Origin: Thiorhodovibrio frisius | GTDB taxonomy: Bacteria > Pseudomonadota > Gammaproteobacteria > Chromatiales > Chromatiaceae | Direction: 5' to 3' | DNA: 64,000 nt | Assembly: GCF_033954835.1 (NCBI RefSeq) | Contig: NZ_CP121471.1 | Coordinates: 2,536,501-2,600,500, forward strand | Shown: positions 56,562 to 64,000 of the stretch, piece after piece | Layout: every line of letters starts with the position of its first letter | Position numbering within the stretch: position 1 is the first letter of the stretch | Program-made: the position numbers and the translations under genes | Notes under the pieces: generated by a model | What the model was told of the DNA's origin: nothing | Databases searched by the model: none | What the model saw: only the letters and a program-made list of their open reading frames with translations

Positions 56562-59500
56562 GTTCTTGGTCTGTCAGCGGCAAGGTCGCCATGCTGTTCG
56601 CCATCCTGCTGGCGCTCACTGCGCTGATGATTGGCTTTACCGCTTGGCAGACAGCCTCGGTGAACGCCATTTTCCAACGCTCCGGCGATGTGCATCGACT
56701 GCTGGCACAATTGCGAACATTGCAGGCGACCAAACCGCACGATGTCGCGCTCAGCGCCACTGAGGCCGAACACTACCAAGCTTTGCTGGCCGAGCTTGGG
56801 CAATCGCTGCAAGCCGTCGAGGCCTTTGCGGCCGATGTCTCCCCGGATTTGCAGGGCGGGTTGGCGCGTTTTTACAGCCGCTTGAGCCACTATGGCAACG
56901 CATTTACCGAGACGCTGACTCGCTACCGCACCGATGCCGCCTATGCGCGCGACCAGCTATTCGCCGAACCGCCAGCCGCAGCCACACCAGCCGAAGGACA
57001 ACTGGTCGAGGGTCTGATCTTGCACCTCGCCGAATTCTACCTGCAGCGCGATCTGACCACGCTTGATCAGGCGCGCACCGATCTCGCCCACCTGACGGAT
57101 GCTCGACTGCGCGAGCAGATGGCCGCGCGCATCGATGCCGCCGAGGCCAACTACATCGCCTGGCTTGGTATTCTGGAACACAAGGAATTTCTGGATAGCG
57201 GCCTGGTCTGGCTGATTGATCTTGGCGAACGGCTTCTTGCGGATCTCGACACCCATAGTTACAAACTCTATCCACACCTGCTGCGCGGCCAGATGCTTTG
57301 GCTGCTGGCCTTTGGGTTGGCCGTGGCCTTGATGGGCTTTGCCGCCGTGCGCTATGCCCGGCGCTTTCTGGCCGCCCAAACCCACGCGGTGACGGCTATC
57401 GAGCAGGGCCGGTTTGACTATGAGCCGCTGCCCTTGCCGGATGACGAACTCGGCCGGCTGGGGCAGTTTCTCAAGCGCGTGGCGCTGGGCCTGCGGGACA
57501 GCCGAAAGCAACTTGAGGAACGCGATGCGCTGCTGCGCAAGCTCTCATCAAACGTGCCTGGATTTATCTATCAGTTTCAGTTGCACCCTGACGGCCATTT
57601 CAGTTTTCCCTATGCCAGCGATGGCATCGAGCGGATATACGGCGTTCTTCCCGAGCAGGTGCTTGAAACCGCTCAGCCCGTTTTGGATGTGATTCATACC
57701 GGTGATATCGACCGGCTAATTGCGGGCATCCAGGATTCTGCGCGCGATCTCAGCTTCTGGCAGGACCGTTATCGCGTTCAGATCCCAGGGCGCGCCCTCG
57801 GCTGGCGCGATGCGCAGGCCAAGCCGGAGCGCCTCGCCGACGGGTCCGTGCTCTGGCATGGCTACATCTGGGATAGCAGCGAGCGCGTGGGTGCCGAGGA
57901 ACGTCAGCGGCTGGCGGGGCGCGTGTTTGCCAGTGCCCGCGAGGGGATTCTGATCACTGATTGTCGCGGGCGGGTGGTCAGCCTGAACCCAACCTTCACC
58001 GAGCTGACCGGTTGGCGGGAGTCACAGATGAGCAGACGCGGACTGCGCCGCCTGAAAACGGATCGCCACCCCAGAACCCTTTATCGAAGCCTGCATCGCA
58101 GTCTGACGAGCAAGGGTCACTGGAAAGGCGAACTCTGGGTCGCGCGCGACCGGCGGGAGCCTTTCCCGGCCCTGGTGGCGGCCTCCGAGGTCAGAGACGA
58201 TGATGACGCTGTCACGCACTATGTCTTTCTGTTTGATGACATCTCCCACATCAAGGAGCAGCAGCGGCGGCTCGAATATCTGGCCCACCATGACGCCGTG
58301 ACCCAGTTGCCCAATCGCGTCCTGTTCGCCGACCGCCTGGAGCAGGCCATGGCGCGCACCCGACGCAACGGTGGCTTGCTGCTGGTGGCTTATCTTGACC
58401 TGGACGAATTCAAGCAAGTCAACGACAGTCGCGGCGACAAAATCGGGGATTGCTTGCTGGTTGAGGTCGCCAGGCGGCTCGCCTCGCTAGTGCGCGATGA
58501 CGATACGGTCGCGCGCATCGGCGGCGATGAGTTTGCTCTCGTACTGAACGAGCAGGACGATATCAACGCCTGCCGTGAGTGCATGAGCCGCCTGCGTGAA
58601 GCACTCGCACGGCCCTATCTGTCGAGCGATGCCAAAGCTGTGCATATTTCCGCCAGCATTGGTGGCACCCTGTTTCGCGGTGAGCCGGTGACAGGCGATG
58701 AGCTGGTGCGCCAGGCCGATCAGGCTATGTATCGCGCGAAGGAGCTGGGCCGCAATCGCGTTGAGTTGTTCGAGCATGGCCGCGTGCGCGCGCATAGCGA
58801 TCGAGAGAACAGCCTCACGCGCATCGAGCGCGCGCTCGATCAACAGGAATTCGTCCTTTACTATCAGCCCAAGGTCGATATGCACGTCGGGCGGGTGGTC
58901 GGGGTCGAGGCGCTGATCCGGTGGCAACATCCGCAGCGTGGTCTGGTACCGCCGGGGGATTTTCTGCCCGTCATTGAGGGATCTGAATTCACCGTACCGC
59001 TCGGCGACTGGGTGCTGGAGAGTGCGCTGAAGCAGCTTGAAACCTGGCATGCTGCCGGGCTGCATCTGGGTGTGAGTGTGAACATCTCGCCCACGCATTT
59101 ACAAGCCCCCGGCTTTGCTGAACATCTGGGTGAGCATCTTGCGCGTCATGCGCGAATTCCGCCGCAGTGTCTGGAGCTGGAGATTCTGGAGTCCACAGCG
59201 CTTGACGACGTGGGCTATGTGTCGGCGGTGATCACCGACTGCCATGACTATGGCGTGCGCTTCGCGCTGGATGACTTCGGCACTGGGTTTTCGTCCCTGG
59301 CCTATCTCAAAGGAGTGCCGGCGGACGTGCTCAAGATCGATCAGAGCTTCGTGCGCGATATGCTGACGGATCGCAGCGATCTGGCCATCGTCGAGGCCGT
59401 CATCAGCCTGGGACGCTCCTTTGGCAAGCAGGTCATCGCCGAGGGCGTCGAGACGCCCGAGCATGGTCTGGCACTGCTGCACGCGGGCTGCCAGTTGGCG

Positions 59501-59638
59501 CAGGGGTATGGTATCGCGCGCCCCATGCCGGCGGCTGCAGTAGCGGACTGGGTGGCCAGGTTTCAGCCGGATGCGCGTTGGCTCGAGGCTGTGGCGGATC
59601 ATCTGGAGCATGGAGACCGGCCACCGCGAGCGGCCTGA
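56558..59638 (+). CDS. Membrane PAS-GGDEF-EAL c-di-GMP enzyme
   Basis: A 1,026-residue inner-membrane protein. Two membrane segments (about 7-29 and 247-267) enclose a ~215-residue helical periplasmic region; a HAMP-like linker, two PAS domains (~320-560), GGDEF (ARIGGDEF ~655, with an RxxD inhibitory site) and EAL follow. The EAL motifs are intact: EALIRW (~784), DDFGTGFSSL, LKIDQSFV, AEGVET (~960), QGYGIARPM. Both synthesis and hydrolysis of c-di-GMP are possible. The start overlaps the binding-protein stop (ATGA), so that protein is the likely periplasmic partner. Confidence 0.92.
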   Translation: MSSWSVSGKVAMLFAILLALTALMIGFTAWQTASVNAIFQRSGDVHRLLAQLRTLQATKPHDVALSATEAEHYQALLAELGQSLQAVEAFAADVSPDLQGGLARFYSRLSHYGNAFTETLTRYRTDAAYARDQLFAEPPAAATPAEGQLVEGLILHLAEFYLQRDLTTLDQARTDLAHLTDARLREQMAARIDAAEANYIAWLGILEHKEFLDSGLVWLIDLGERLLADLDTHSYKLYPHLLRGQMLWLLAFGLAVALMGFAAVRYARRFLAAQTHAVTAIEQGRFDYEPLPLPDDELGRLGQFLKRVALGLRDSRKQLEERDALLRKLSSNVPGFIYQFQLHPDGHFSFPYASDGIERIYGVLPEQVLETAQPVLDVIHTGDIDRLIAGIQDSARDLSFWQDRYRVQIPGRALGWRDAQAKPERLADGSVLWHGYIWDSSERVGAEERQRLAGRVFASAREGILITDCRGRVVSLNPTFTELTGWRESQMSRRGLRRLKTDRHPRTLYRSLHRSLTSKGHWKGELWVARDRREPFPALVAASEVRDDDDAVTHYVFLFDDISHIKEQQRRLEYLAHHDAVTQLPNRVLFADRLEQAMARTRRNGGLLLVAYLDLDEFKQVNDSRGDKIGDCLLVEVARRLASLVRDDDTVARIGGDEFALVLNEQDDINACRECMSRLREALARPYLSSDAKAVHISASIGGTLFRGEPVTGDELVRQADQAMYRAKELGRNRVELFEHGRVRAHSDRENSLTRIERALDQQEFVLYYQPKVDMHVGRVVGVEALIRWQHPQRGLVPPGDFLPVIEGSEFTVPLGDWVLESALKQLETWHAAGLHLGVSVNISPTHLQAPGFAEHLGEHLARHARIPPQCLELEILESTALDDVGYVSAVITDCHDYGVRFALDDFGTGFSSLAYLKGVPADVLKIDQSFVRDMLTDRSDLAIVEAVISLGRSFGKQVIAEGVETPEHGLALLHAGCQLAQGYGIARPMPAAAVADWVARFQPDARWLEAVADHLEHGDRPPRAA

Positions 59639-59889
59639 CTGAAACAGGCCTGAACCTGGCTTGCTTCGCCTGAACTAACCCCGAAGCGGCTAATGGGTGC
59701 ACCCTTCATCTGCGGAACATAACGCGCTCCCCAAACTCCCCAGCAAGCGGCATCGGCACTGCAGTGCATTGACGGGGAACGGCCGAAAAACCGAACCCGA
59801 GTCCTGCAGCCGTGGAGGAATGCTTCAAAGTATTACGAAATGGTTTTTAGTGTTACACTCTGCCTCCAATTTTTGCAGAGGTAGCACCC
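59639..59889 (+). promoter_or_regulatory. Upstream region of nickel-uptake operon
   Basis: 251 bp with a GCACTGCAGTGC palindrome at 59755-59766 and an AT-rich stretch 59826-59860 containing GTATTACGAAATGG and AGTGTTACAC. The latter could hold a promoter and a metal-regulator site, but it does not match the NikR consensus convincingly. No cobalamin riboswitch box was found. AGAGGTAG precedes the first ATG. Confidence 0.3.
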
Positions 59890-60606
59890 ATGAAGAGCTT
59901 GACGACGCGCTTCCTACTCAGCATCGTTTTCGCGGCGGGGATGAGTGCCGCAGTCGCGCATGACCTTTGGGTCAAGCCCGAGGCAGGCGGTTACCAACTC
60001 ATCTACGGCCACCACCCGCGTGTGTCGCACGAGGGGGCGAAGCAAATTGACTACTCCCCCGACATCGTCAAGTCGATTGTCTGCCTGGACGCGACCGGCG
60101 GTCGCAATCCCGCTCAGGTCGGGGACAGCTCACCCGTCAAAATCGAGGGCGACTGCGCTGTCCTCTACGTGCTGACGTCCAGCGGCTACTGGACCAAGAC
60201 CACGGCCGGCACCAAGAACATCAAGAAGTCTGAAGCCACCTCGCCATTGGGTAGCTGGCAGAGCTTCGAGAGCGTCAAGCACATCGCCCGTTGGGGATCC
60301 GGAGCGGCCAGTCCCCTGGCGACTCCGCTGGAAATCCTGCCGGCGGAAAATCCTCTCGCCCTGAAGGATGGGGACAAGCTGACCCTGCGCGTATTCGCCA
60401 ACGGCCAGCCGGTGGCCGACGCCACAGTCAGCTACGACGGTAAGCCCCGCGGCCAGACGGGTGCCGACGGCACCCTGAATGTTCGCGTCAAACACGGCGG
60501 AATGCAGTTGATCCAGGCCTCCACGCGAACGCCTTACGCCGGCCCCGAGGCCGACGAGATCGTCCATACCACGGCGCTGACCTTCGCCCTCGGCAGCGAC
60601 AAGTGA
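59890..60606 (+). CDS. NikK-like DUF4198 periplasmic protein
   Basis: A 238-residue secreted protein with a signal peptide ending AVAHD, so the mature N-terminus begins His-Asp-Leu-Trp, as in DUF4198 proteins (HDLWVKP). It has an Ig-like C-terminal half (KLTLRVFANGQPVADATVSY, GTLNVRVKHGGMQLIQAS). In nickel ECF transporters lacking NikN, such proteins (NikK) with NikL are thought to deliver or capture the metal. First gene of a six-gene operon; its end overlaps the next gene by 4 bp. Confidence 0.75.
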   Translation: MKSLTTRFLLSIVFAAGMSAAVAHDLWVKPEAGGYQLIYGHHPRVSHEGAKQIDYSPDIVKSIVCLDATGGRNPAQVGDSSPVKIEGDCAVLYVLTSSGYWTKTTAGTKNIKKSEATSPLGSWQSFESVKHIARWGSGAASPLATPLEILPAENPLALKDGDKLTLRVFANGQPVADATVSYDGKPRGQTGADGTLNVRVKHGGMQLIQASTRTPYAGPEADEIVHTTALTFALGSDK

Positions 60607-61022
60607 GACTCATCCTCGCCCTGGCGGCAGCGCTTTTCGCCGGCACGCTGCAGGCGCACAGCCTGATTCATACAGCGCAGCCCGGGAGCGCTGTCATCGT
60701 CGAGCTGCGCTACGCGGACGGCAGCCCCTTCAGCTACGAGTCCACCGAGGTCTATCGGCCCGCCGAGAGCGTGCCCTTCCTCGCCGGGCGGACCGACGCG
60801 AATGGCCGCCTGGCCTTTGTGCCGGATCGCTCGGGTGACTGGCGCGTGCGCGCCTTCTCGGAGGATGGCCACGGCGGCGATTTCACGATTGCCGCAGCCC
60901 CCGATGGTGAGTCGCCGGCGCCCTCGGCCGGGTTGGGCACCGTCGCCGCCCTCGCGGTCGGCCTCTCGATCATCTTTGGCATTTTCGGCATCTGGTCTGT
61001 GTTCGTGAGGAGAAGATCATGA
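60603..61022 (+). CDS. NikL-like membrane protein
   Basis: A 139-residue protein: signal peptide ending LQAHS, a beta-rich periplasmic domain (VIVELRYADGSPFSYES, RTDANGRLAFVPDRSGDWRV) and a C-terminal membrane segment (LAVGLSIIFGIFGIWSVFV). This matches NikL of nickel ECF transporters. The His immediately after the signal cleavage site could be a metal ligand. It overlaps both neighbours by 4 bp. Confidence 0.75.
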   Translation: MRLILALAAALFAGTLQAHSLIHTAQPGSAVIVELRYADGSPFSYESTEVYRPAESVPFLAGRTDANGRLAFVPDRSGDWRVRAFSEDGHGGDFTIAAAPDGESPAPSAGLGTVAALAVGLSIIFGIFGIWSVFVRRRS

Positions 61023-62026
61023 ATAACCATCCCCTTGCACTCGGCACCGCCCTCGCCTTGGTGGCGCTGCCAGCAACCGCACACCACGGTGTTGCCGGTC
61101 TCGGGGCCGCCTCGCTTGAGGGACCCGGTGCGCCGCTGGAACAGTCCTCCTCGGCCACCCTGCCCAAAGGCAGGGTGTTCAGCTATTTCAAGGTGGACGA
61201 CGCCGACTGGAAGACCTACACACCCGAGACGGACGACGAGGCCAAGTCCAGTACCTTCTGGATGGCTGGGCTCGGTTACGGGGTAACGCCCTGGCTATCG
61301 CTCTATGCGTTCCTGCCCTACCACGACAAGGTCGACGAGAACGACCGCTTCAACACCCATGGCTGGGCCGACGCCGCCATCAACGCGACCATTGGCTTTA
61401 AGTACGACGATGGATTCAAGCTCGTCCCGGAACGAGAGAGCCTCGACGACTTGGAGGACTGGCACTTCACGGTCTATGCTGGGGCGACGCTGCCGACCGG
61501 CGACCCCAACCTGCGCGACCGCGATGGCAACATCGACAAGGGCAAGTCAACTGGCTTCGGCAAGCCGACCTTCACGCTGGGCGCGACGGCCAGCAAGATG
61601 CTGGGCGAGCGCTGGACGCTGAACGTCGACATCGCCAACCTGTGGTTCCAGCAGAACACCTACGACGCCGATCCGGCCCACGGGGGTGAGAAGTTCACCG
61701 GCCAGTTCGGCGACGAATTTCGCCTCAACACCGCTGCGATCTACAAGCTCTACACCAACCCGGAGCACCGTTTTCGCCTCGACCTGCTGGGCGAGTTGAA
61801 TTATCTCAACCTCGGGCGCGACAAGGAGGATGGTGTGGCAGAGCGCGGCACCGGTGGTCAAATGCTTTACCTGACGCCCGGCGTCCGTGCCTATTGGAAT
61901 AATGTAAGCTTCGCCTTTGGCGTGAAGTTGCCGATCGCGACAGACCTCAACGAGGATAACGAGCAGCAGGGCGCAGAAGGCAAGGAGAACTATCGGCTGA
62001 TCTTCTCGATCTCGGCGCTGTTCTGA
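61019..62026 (+). CDS. Outer-membrane beta-barrel protein
   Basis: A 335-residue protein with a signal peptide (ending LPATAHHG) and alternating amphipathic strands ending in an aromatic residue (LIFSISALF), typical of outer-membrane barrels. It resembles the MetA-pathway/transporter-like OMP family. In this operon it is the obvious candidate for passing nickel across the outer membrane, but no TonB box is evident. GAGGAGAAG precedes the ATG. Confidence 0.7.
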   Translation: MNNHPLALGTALALVALPATAHHGVAGLGAASLEGPGAPLEQSSSATLPKGRVFSYFKVDDADWKTYTPETDDEAKSSTFWMAGLGYGVTPWLSLYAFLPYHDKVDENDRFNTHGWADAAINATIGFKYDDGFKLVPERESLDDLEDWHFTVYAGATLPTGDPNLRDRDGNIDKGKSTGFGKPTFTLGATASKMLGERWTLNVDIANLWFQQNTYDADPAHGGEKFTGQFGDEFRLNTAAIYKLYTNPEHRFRLDLLGELNYLNLGRDKEDGVAERGTGGQMLYLTPGVRAYWNNVSFAFGVKLPIATDLNEDNEQQGAEGKENYRLIFSISALF

Positions 62027-62029
62027 GTT

Positions 62030-62659
62030 ATGCACATCCCCGACGGATTTCTCTCGCCACAGACCTATCTGCCAGCCTATGCGCTCGCGGTCGGGGGCTG
62101 GGTCTATGCGGCGCGTGAACTGCGCCGCCGCGTTGATGAGACGCTGTTGCCGCGGCTCGCCGTACTCACCGCCCTCGCTTTCGTGCTCATGACGGTCATG
62201 CTGCCGCTGCCCGGCGGGACCTCGGTGCACGCCTCCGGGATCGGAATCCTCGCCGTGGTGTTCGGTCCCTGGCTGACCTTCGCCGTTGTGTCGCTCGTCC
62301 TGCTGCTGCAAGCGCTGGTGCTCGGTGCCGGGGGTGTCACCGTACTGCCCGTCAACGCGCTCGCGATGGGACTCGGCGGTTCGGTCGCGGCCTGCCTGGG
62401 GTACCGGCTGCTGGCGCCCCGCTGGGAACGGGCCGGCCTCTTTGCCGCAGGTTGGCTGGCCGCCGTTGTTCCGGCCGCCCTGGTCGCGGTGGTGCTCGGC
62501 CTGCAGCCGGTGATTGCGCACACGAGCGACGGCCAACCTCTGTTCTTCCCGTTCGGCCTGTCAGTGACGCTGCCCGCTGTCCTCATTCCGCACGCCATCC
62601 TCGGACTCGGAGAAGGCTTGCTGACCGTGCTGGTCGTCAGCTTCCTTCGCCGTCGCTAG
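62030..62659 (+). CDS. CbiM/NikM-type ECF substrate-specific membrane protein
   Basis: Metal-binding membrane subunit, 209 residues, several hydrophobic segments. The N-terminus MHIPDGFLSP is the conserved metal-binding start of CbiM/NikM. No CbiN or NikN domain is attached or adjacent; NikK- and NikL-like genes take that place, pointing to nickel instead of cobalt. Other landmarks: PLPGGTSVHASGIGI and GPWLTFAVVSLVLLLQAL. Confidence 0.88.
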   Translation: MHIPDGFLSPQTYLPAYALAVGGWVYAARELRRRVDETLLPRLAVLTALAFVLMTVMLPLPGGTSVHASGIGILAVVFGPWLTFAVVSLVLLLQALVLGAGGVTVLPVNALAMGLGGSVAACLGYRLLAPRWERAGLFAAGWLAAVVPAALVAVVLGLQPVIAHTSDGQPLFFPFGLSVTLPAVLIPHAILGLGEGLLTVLVVSFLRRR

Positions 62660-62673
62660 AGGCCAGGGGCGAG

Positions 62674-63252
62674 ATGAAAGATCGGTTGCTGCTGCTCGGC
62701 TACGCCATTGCTGTGGTCGCGGCAACCTCGGTCCACAACCCCTGGTGGCTCGCAGCCGGTCTGCTCCTGGTCGCCGCGTTGGCAGGCCGCCAGGTGCCGA
62801 CCATCGGCTGGCGAGCCTTGCGGGCGGTGCTCTTCTTCAGCCTCGTGATCAGCATCGGCTACGCTGCGGGCGCGCTCTTCGGTCAGGCAGTGAGCCTCGA
62901 TTACCTGATCCTCGTCAACATCAGGGTCTATCTCCTGATCTTTCTCACCTTCACCCTAGCGGCTAAAATCGACATCTTGCGCGCACTCAGCTTCTCCCGG
63001 AATTTGACCTATCTTGTGACGCTCGTGTTGAGCCAGATCATCCCCTTCCGCCGCTTGTTCGAGGATCTGCGACTCGCGGCCGAGAGCCGCCGGCTGCGCC
63101 GGTTGCGACTGCGCGAGCGCTATCTGCAAAGCGCCGCGGCGGCGGTCCACCTCTTCGACCGCGCCGAGCACGACGCGCGCGAGATCGCGCTCGCCATGCG
63201 CTCACGCGGATTCTTCCAGCCGGATGCGCCCGACAATGCTCCAGGCGATTGA
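62674..63252 (+). CDS. CbiQ/NikQ-type ECF transmembrane protein
   Basis: T-component of the ECF transporter, 192 residues. The start at ATG 62674 has a GGGGCGAG site; longer upstream starts run through nikM. It has four to five hydrophobic segments and the coupling-helix region AAESRRLRRLRLR plus the late LAMRSRGF motif (the conserved A-R-G coupling motif), which contact the ATPase. Confidence 0.85.
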   Translation: MKDRLLLLGYAIAVVAATSVHNPWWLAAGLLLVAALAGRQVPTIGWRALRAVLFFSLVISIGYAAGALFGQAVSLDYLILVNIRVYLLIFLTFTLAAKIDILRALSFSRNLTYLVTLVLSQIIPFRRLFEDLRLAAESRRLRRLRLRERYLQSAAAAVHLFDRAEHDAREIALAMRSRGFFQPDAPDNAPGD

Positions 63253-64000
63253 GGTCAGCTATCGTCTGCCGGAGGGCCAGGAGATCCTCCGCGCCATCGA
63301 CTTCCGGCTGGGGCGCGAAGAGAAGGTCGTCCTGCTCGGCGCCAACGGCACCGGCAAGAGCACACTGCTCAAGGTGCTCAACGGTCTGCTGCCACCGACG
63401 ACCGGGACGGTCTGCTACGACGGTCGGGTGGTCAACCGCGCGGCATTGCGCGAGGCGGCATTCCACCAGCGTTTTCGCCGCGAGCTGGTGCTGCTGTTCC
63501 AGAATCCGGACACCATGCTCTTCAACCCGACCGTCTTCGACGAGATCGCCTTCGGGCCGCGCCAACTCGGTCTCGATGACGTGGATGAGCGCGTGCACCA
63601 CTGGGCCGGCGAGCTTGGCGTGGCGCCGCTGCTTGATCGCACGCCGTTCAAGCTGTCCGGCGGTGAGAAGCAGCGTGTCTGCCTGGCGGCGCTGCTCATC
63701 CTTGAGCCGAAGGTGCTGCTGCTGGATGAGCCGACCGCCAACATGGACCCGCGCAGCACCGGATGGCTGGTGGACTTCCTCGCCGACCTCAAGCAGACGA
63801 CGCTGGTAACGACGCACAATCTCAGCCTCGCCGGCGAGCTCGGCGAGCGTTGCCTGGTGCTCGGCGAGGACCATCGGCTCCTCTACGATGGGCCGATCCA
63901 GGATTTTCTCAGCGACCACGACCGGCTTACCGCAGCCAACCTGGTGCACCGCCACCGTCATCGCCACGGGGCAACCGAGCACAGCCATTTCCACACCCAC
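63236..64000 (+). CDS. CbiO/NikO-type ECF ATPase, 3' end outside window
   Basis: ATP-binding subunit. The ATG at 63236 lies inside the nikQ end (17 bp overlap) and the frame stays open to the window edge (255 codons). It has Walker A GANGTGKST, Q-loop LLFQNPDTMLFN, signature LSGGEKQRV, Walker B VLLLDEPTANMD and switch His in TTHNLS. The visible C-terminus turns His-rich (HRHRHRHG, HSHFHTH), a likely metal-binding tail not found in most CbiO proteins. Confidence 0.92.
   Translation, partial: MLQAIEVSYRLPEGQEILRAIDFRLGREEKVVLLGANGTGKSTLLKVLNGLLPPTTGTVCYDGRVVNRAALREAAFHQRFRRELVLLFQNPDTMLFNPTVFDEIAFGPRQLGLDDVDERVHHWAGELGVAPLLDRTPFKLSGGEKQRVCLAALLILEPKVLLLDEPTANMDPRSTGWLVDFLADLKQTTLVTTHNLSLAGELGERCLVLGEDHRLLYDGPIQDFLSDHDRLTAANLVHRHRHRHGATEHSHFHTH

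Noticed and set aside
59639-59889. Cobalamin riboswitch upstream of the ECF metal-uptake operon (and upstream of cobM)
   Set aside because: No B12-box-like sequence was seen in either leader; the NikK/NikL genes point to nickel.

Overview
The window is GC-rich gammaproteobacterial chromosome. The gene mix suggests a purple sulfur bacterium (Chromatiaceae-like): a DsrC-family protein with both C-terminal cysteines, a CysZ sulfate permease, a type-B succinate dehydrogenase, cobalamin-synthesis genes and many c-di-GMP/PAS signalling proteins. This assignment is an inference from gene content; no rRNA or other taxonomic marker is present, and I found no tRNA or rRNA.

Layout. 1-2300: the 3' end of metZ, then an AT-richer membrane-protein gene flanked by a ~48 bp imperfect direct repeat of the metZ 3' end, a dispersed repeat and a Uma2-nuclease relic. 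2302-15120: a complete type I-E CRISPR-Cas locus (cas3, casABCDE, cas1, cas2, leader, 50 repeats plus a truncated 51st). A HigB/HigA-like toxin-antitoxin pair sits on the opposite strand between cas3 and casA. 15121-15750: broken end of the array and a DNA-methyltransferase relic. 15802-30001: mostly housekeeping genes: thioredoxin-like protein, lone GspF-like protein, sdhCAB plus a histidine phosphatase, metallo-hydrolase, RDD protein, PAS histidine kinase, glyA-nrdR-ribD-amidotransferase operon, DsrC-like protein.

30250-34800 is a scrap region: HigA relic, an AAA-ATPase/PD-(D/E)XK protein and a relic of a paralogue, an IS4-type transposase stub, small orphan genes, and attC-like hairpins that suggest former integron cassettes. 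34826-38548 is an ExbB-ExbD-ExbD-TonB operon facing a His-rich ZrgA-type (DUF2796) zinc protein. 38872-43850 holds cobM, cbiA, cysZ and a B12-binding radical SAM protein. 43981-55160 is accessory: pRiA4b ORF-3 protein, small orphans, two partner-less gene fragments (RND pump, DabA), an MmeI-like methyltransferase relic, a GGDEF/EAL protein with a degenerate EAL domain, a substrate-binding/TRIC-channel fusion, and a broken RelE toxin. 55368-59638 is a two-gene unit of a lipoprotein substrate-binding protein and a PAS-GGDEF-EAL enzyme. 59890-64000 is a nickel-type ECF uptake operon (NikK, NikL, outer-membrane protein, NikM, NikQ, NikO), cut by the window end.

Main themes: a large intact CRISPR-Cas system beside several eroded defence and addiction genes (two methyltransferase relics, a Uma2 relic, HigA and RelE relics); metal uptake (zinc, nickel); and c-di-GMP signalling coupled to periplasmic ligand binding.
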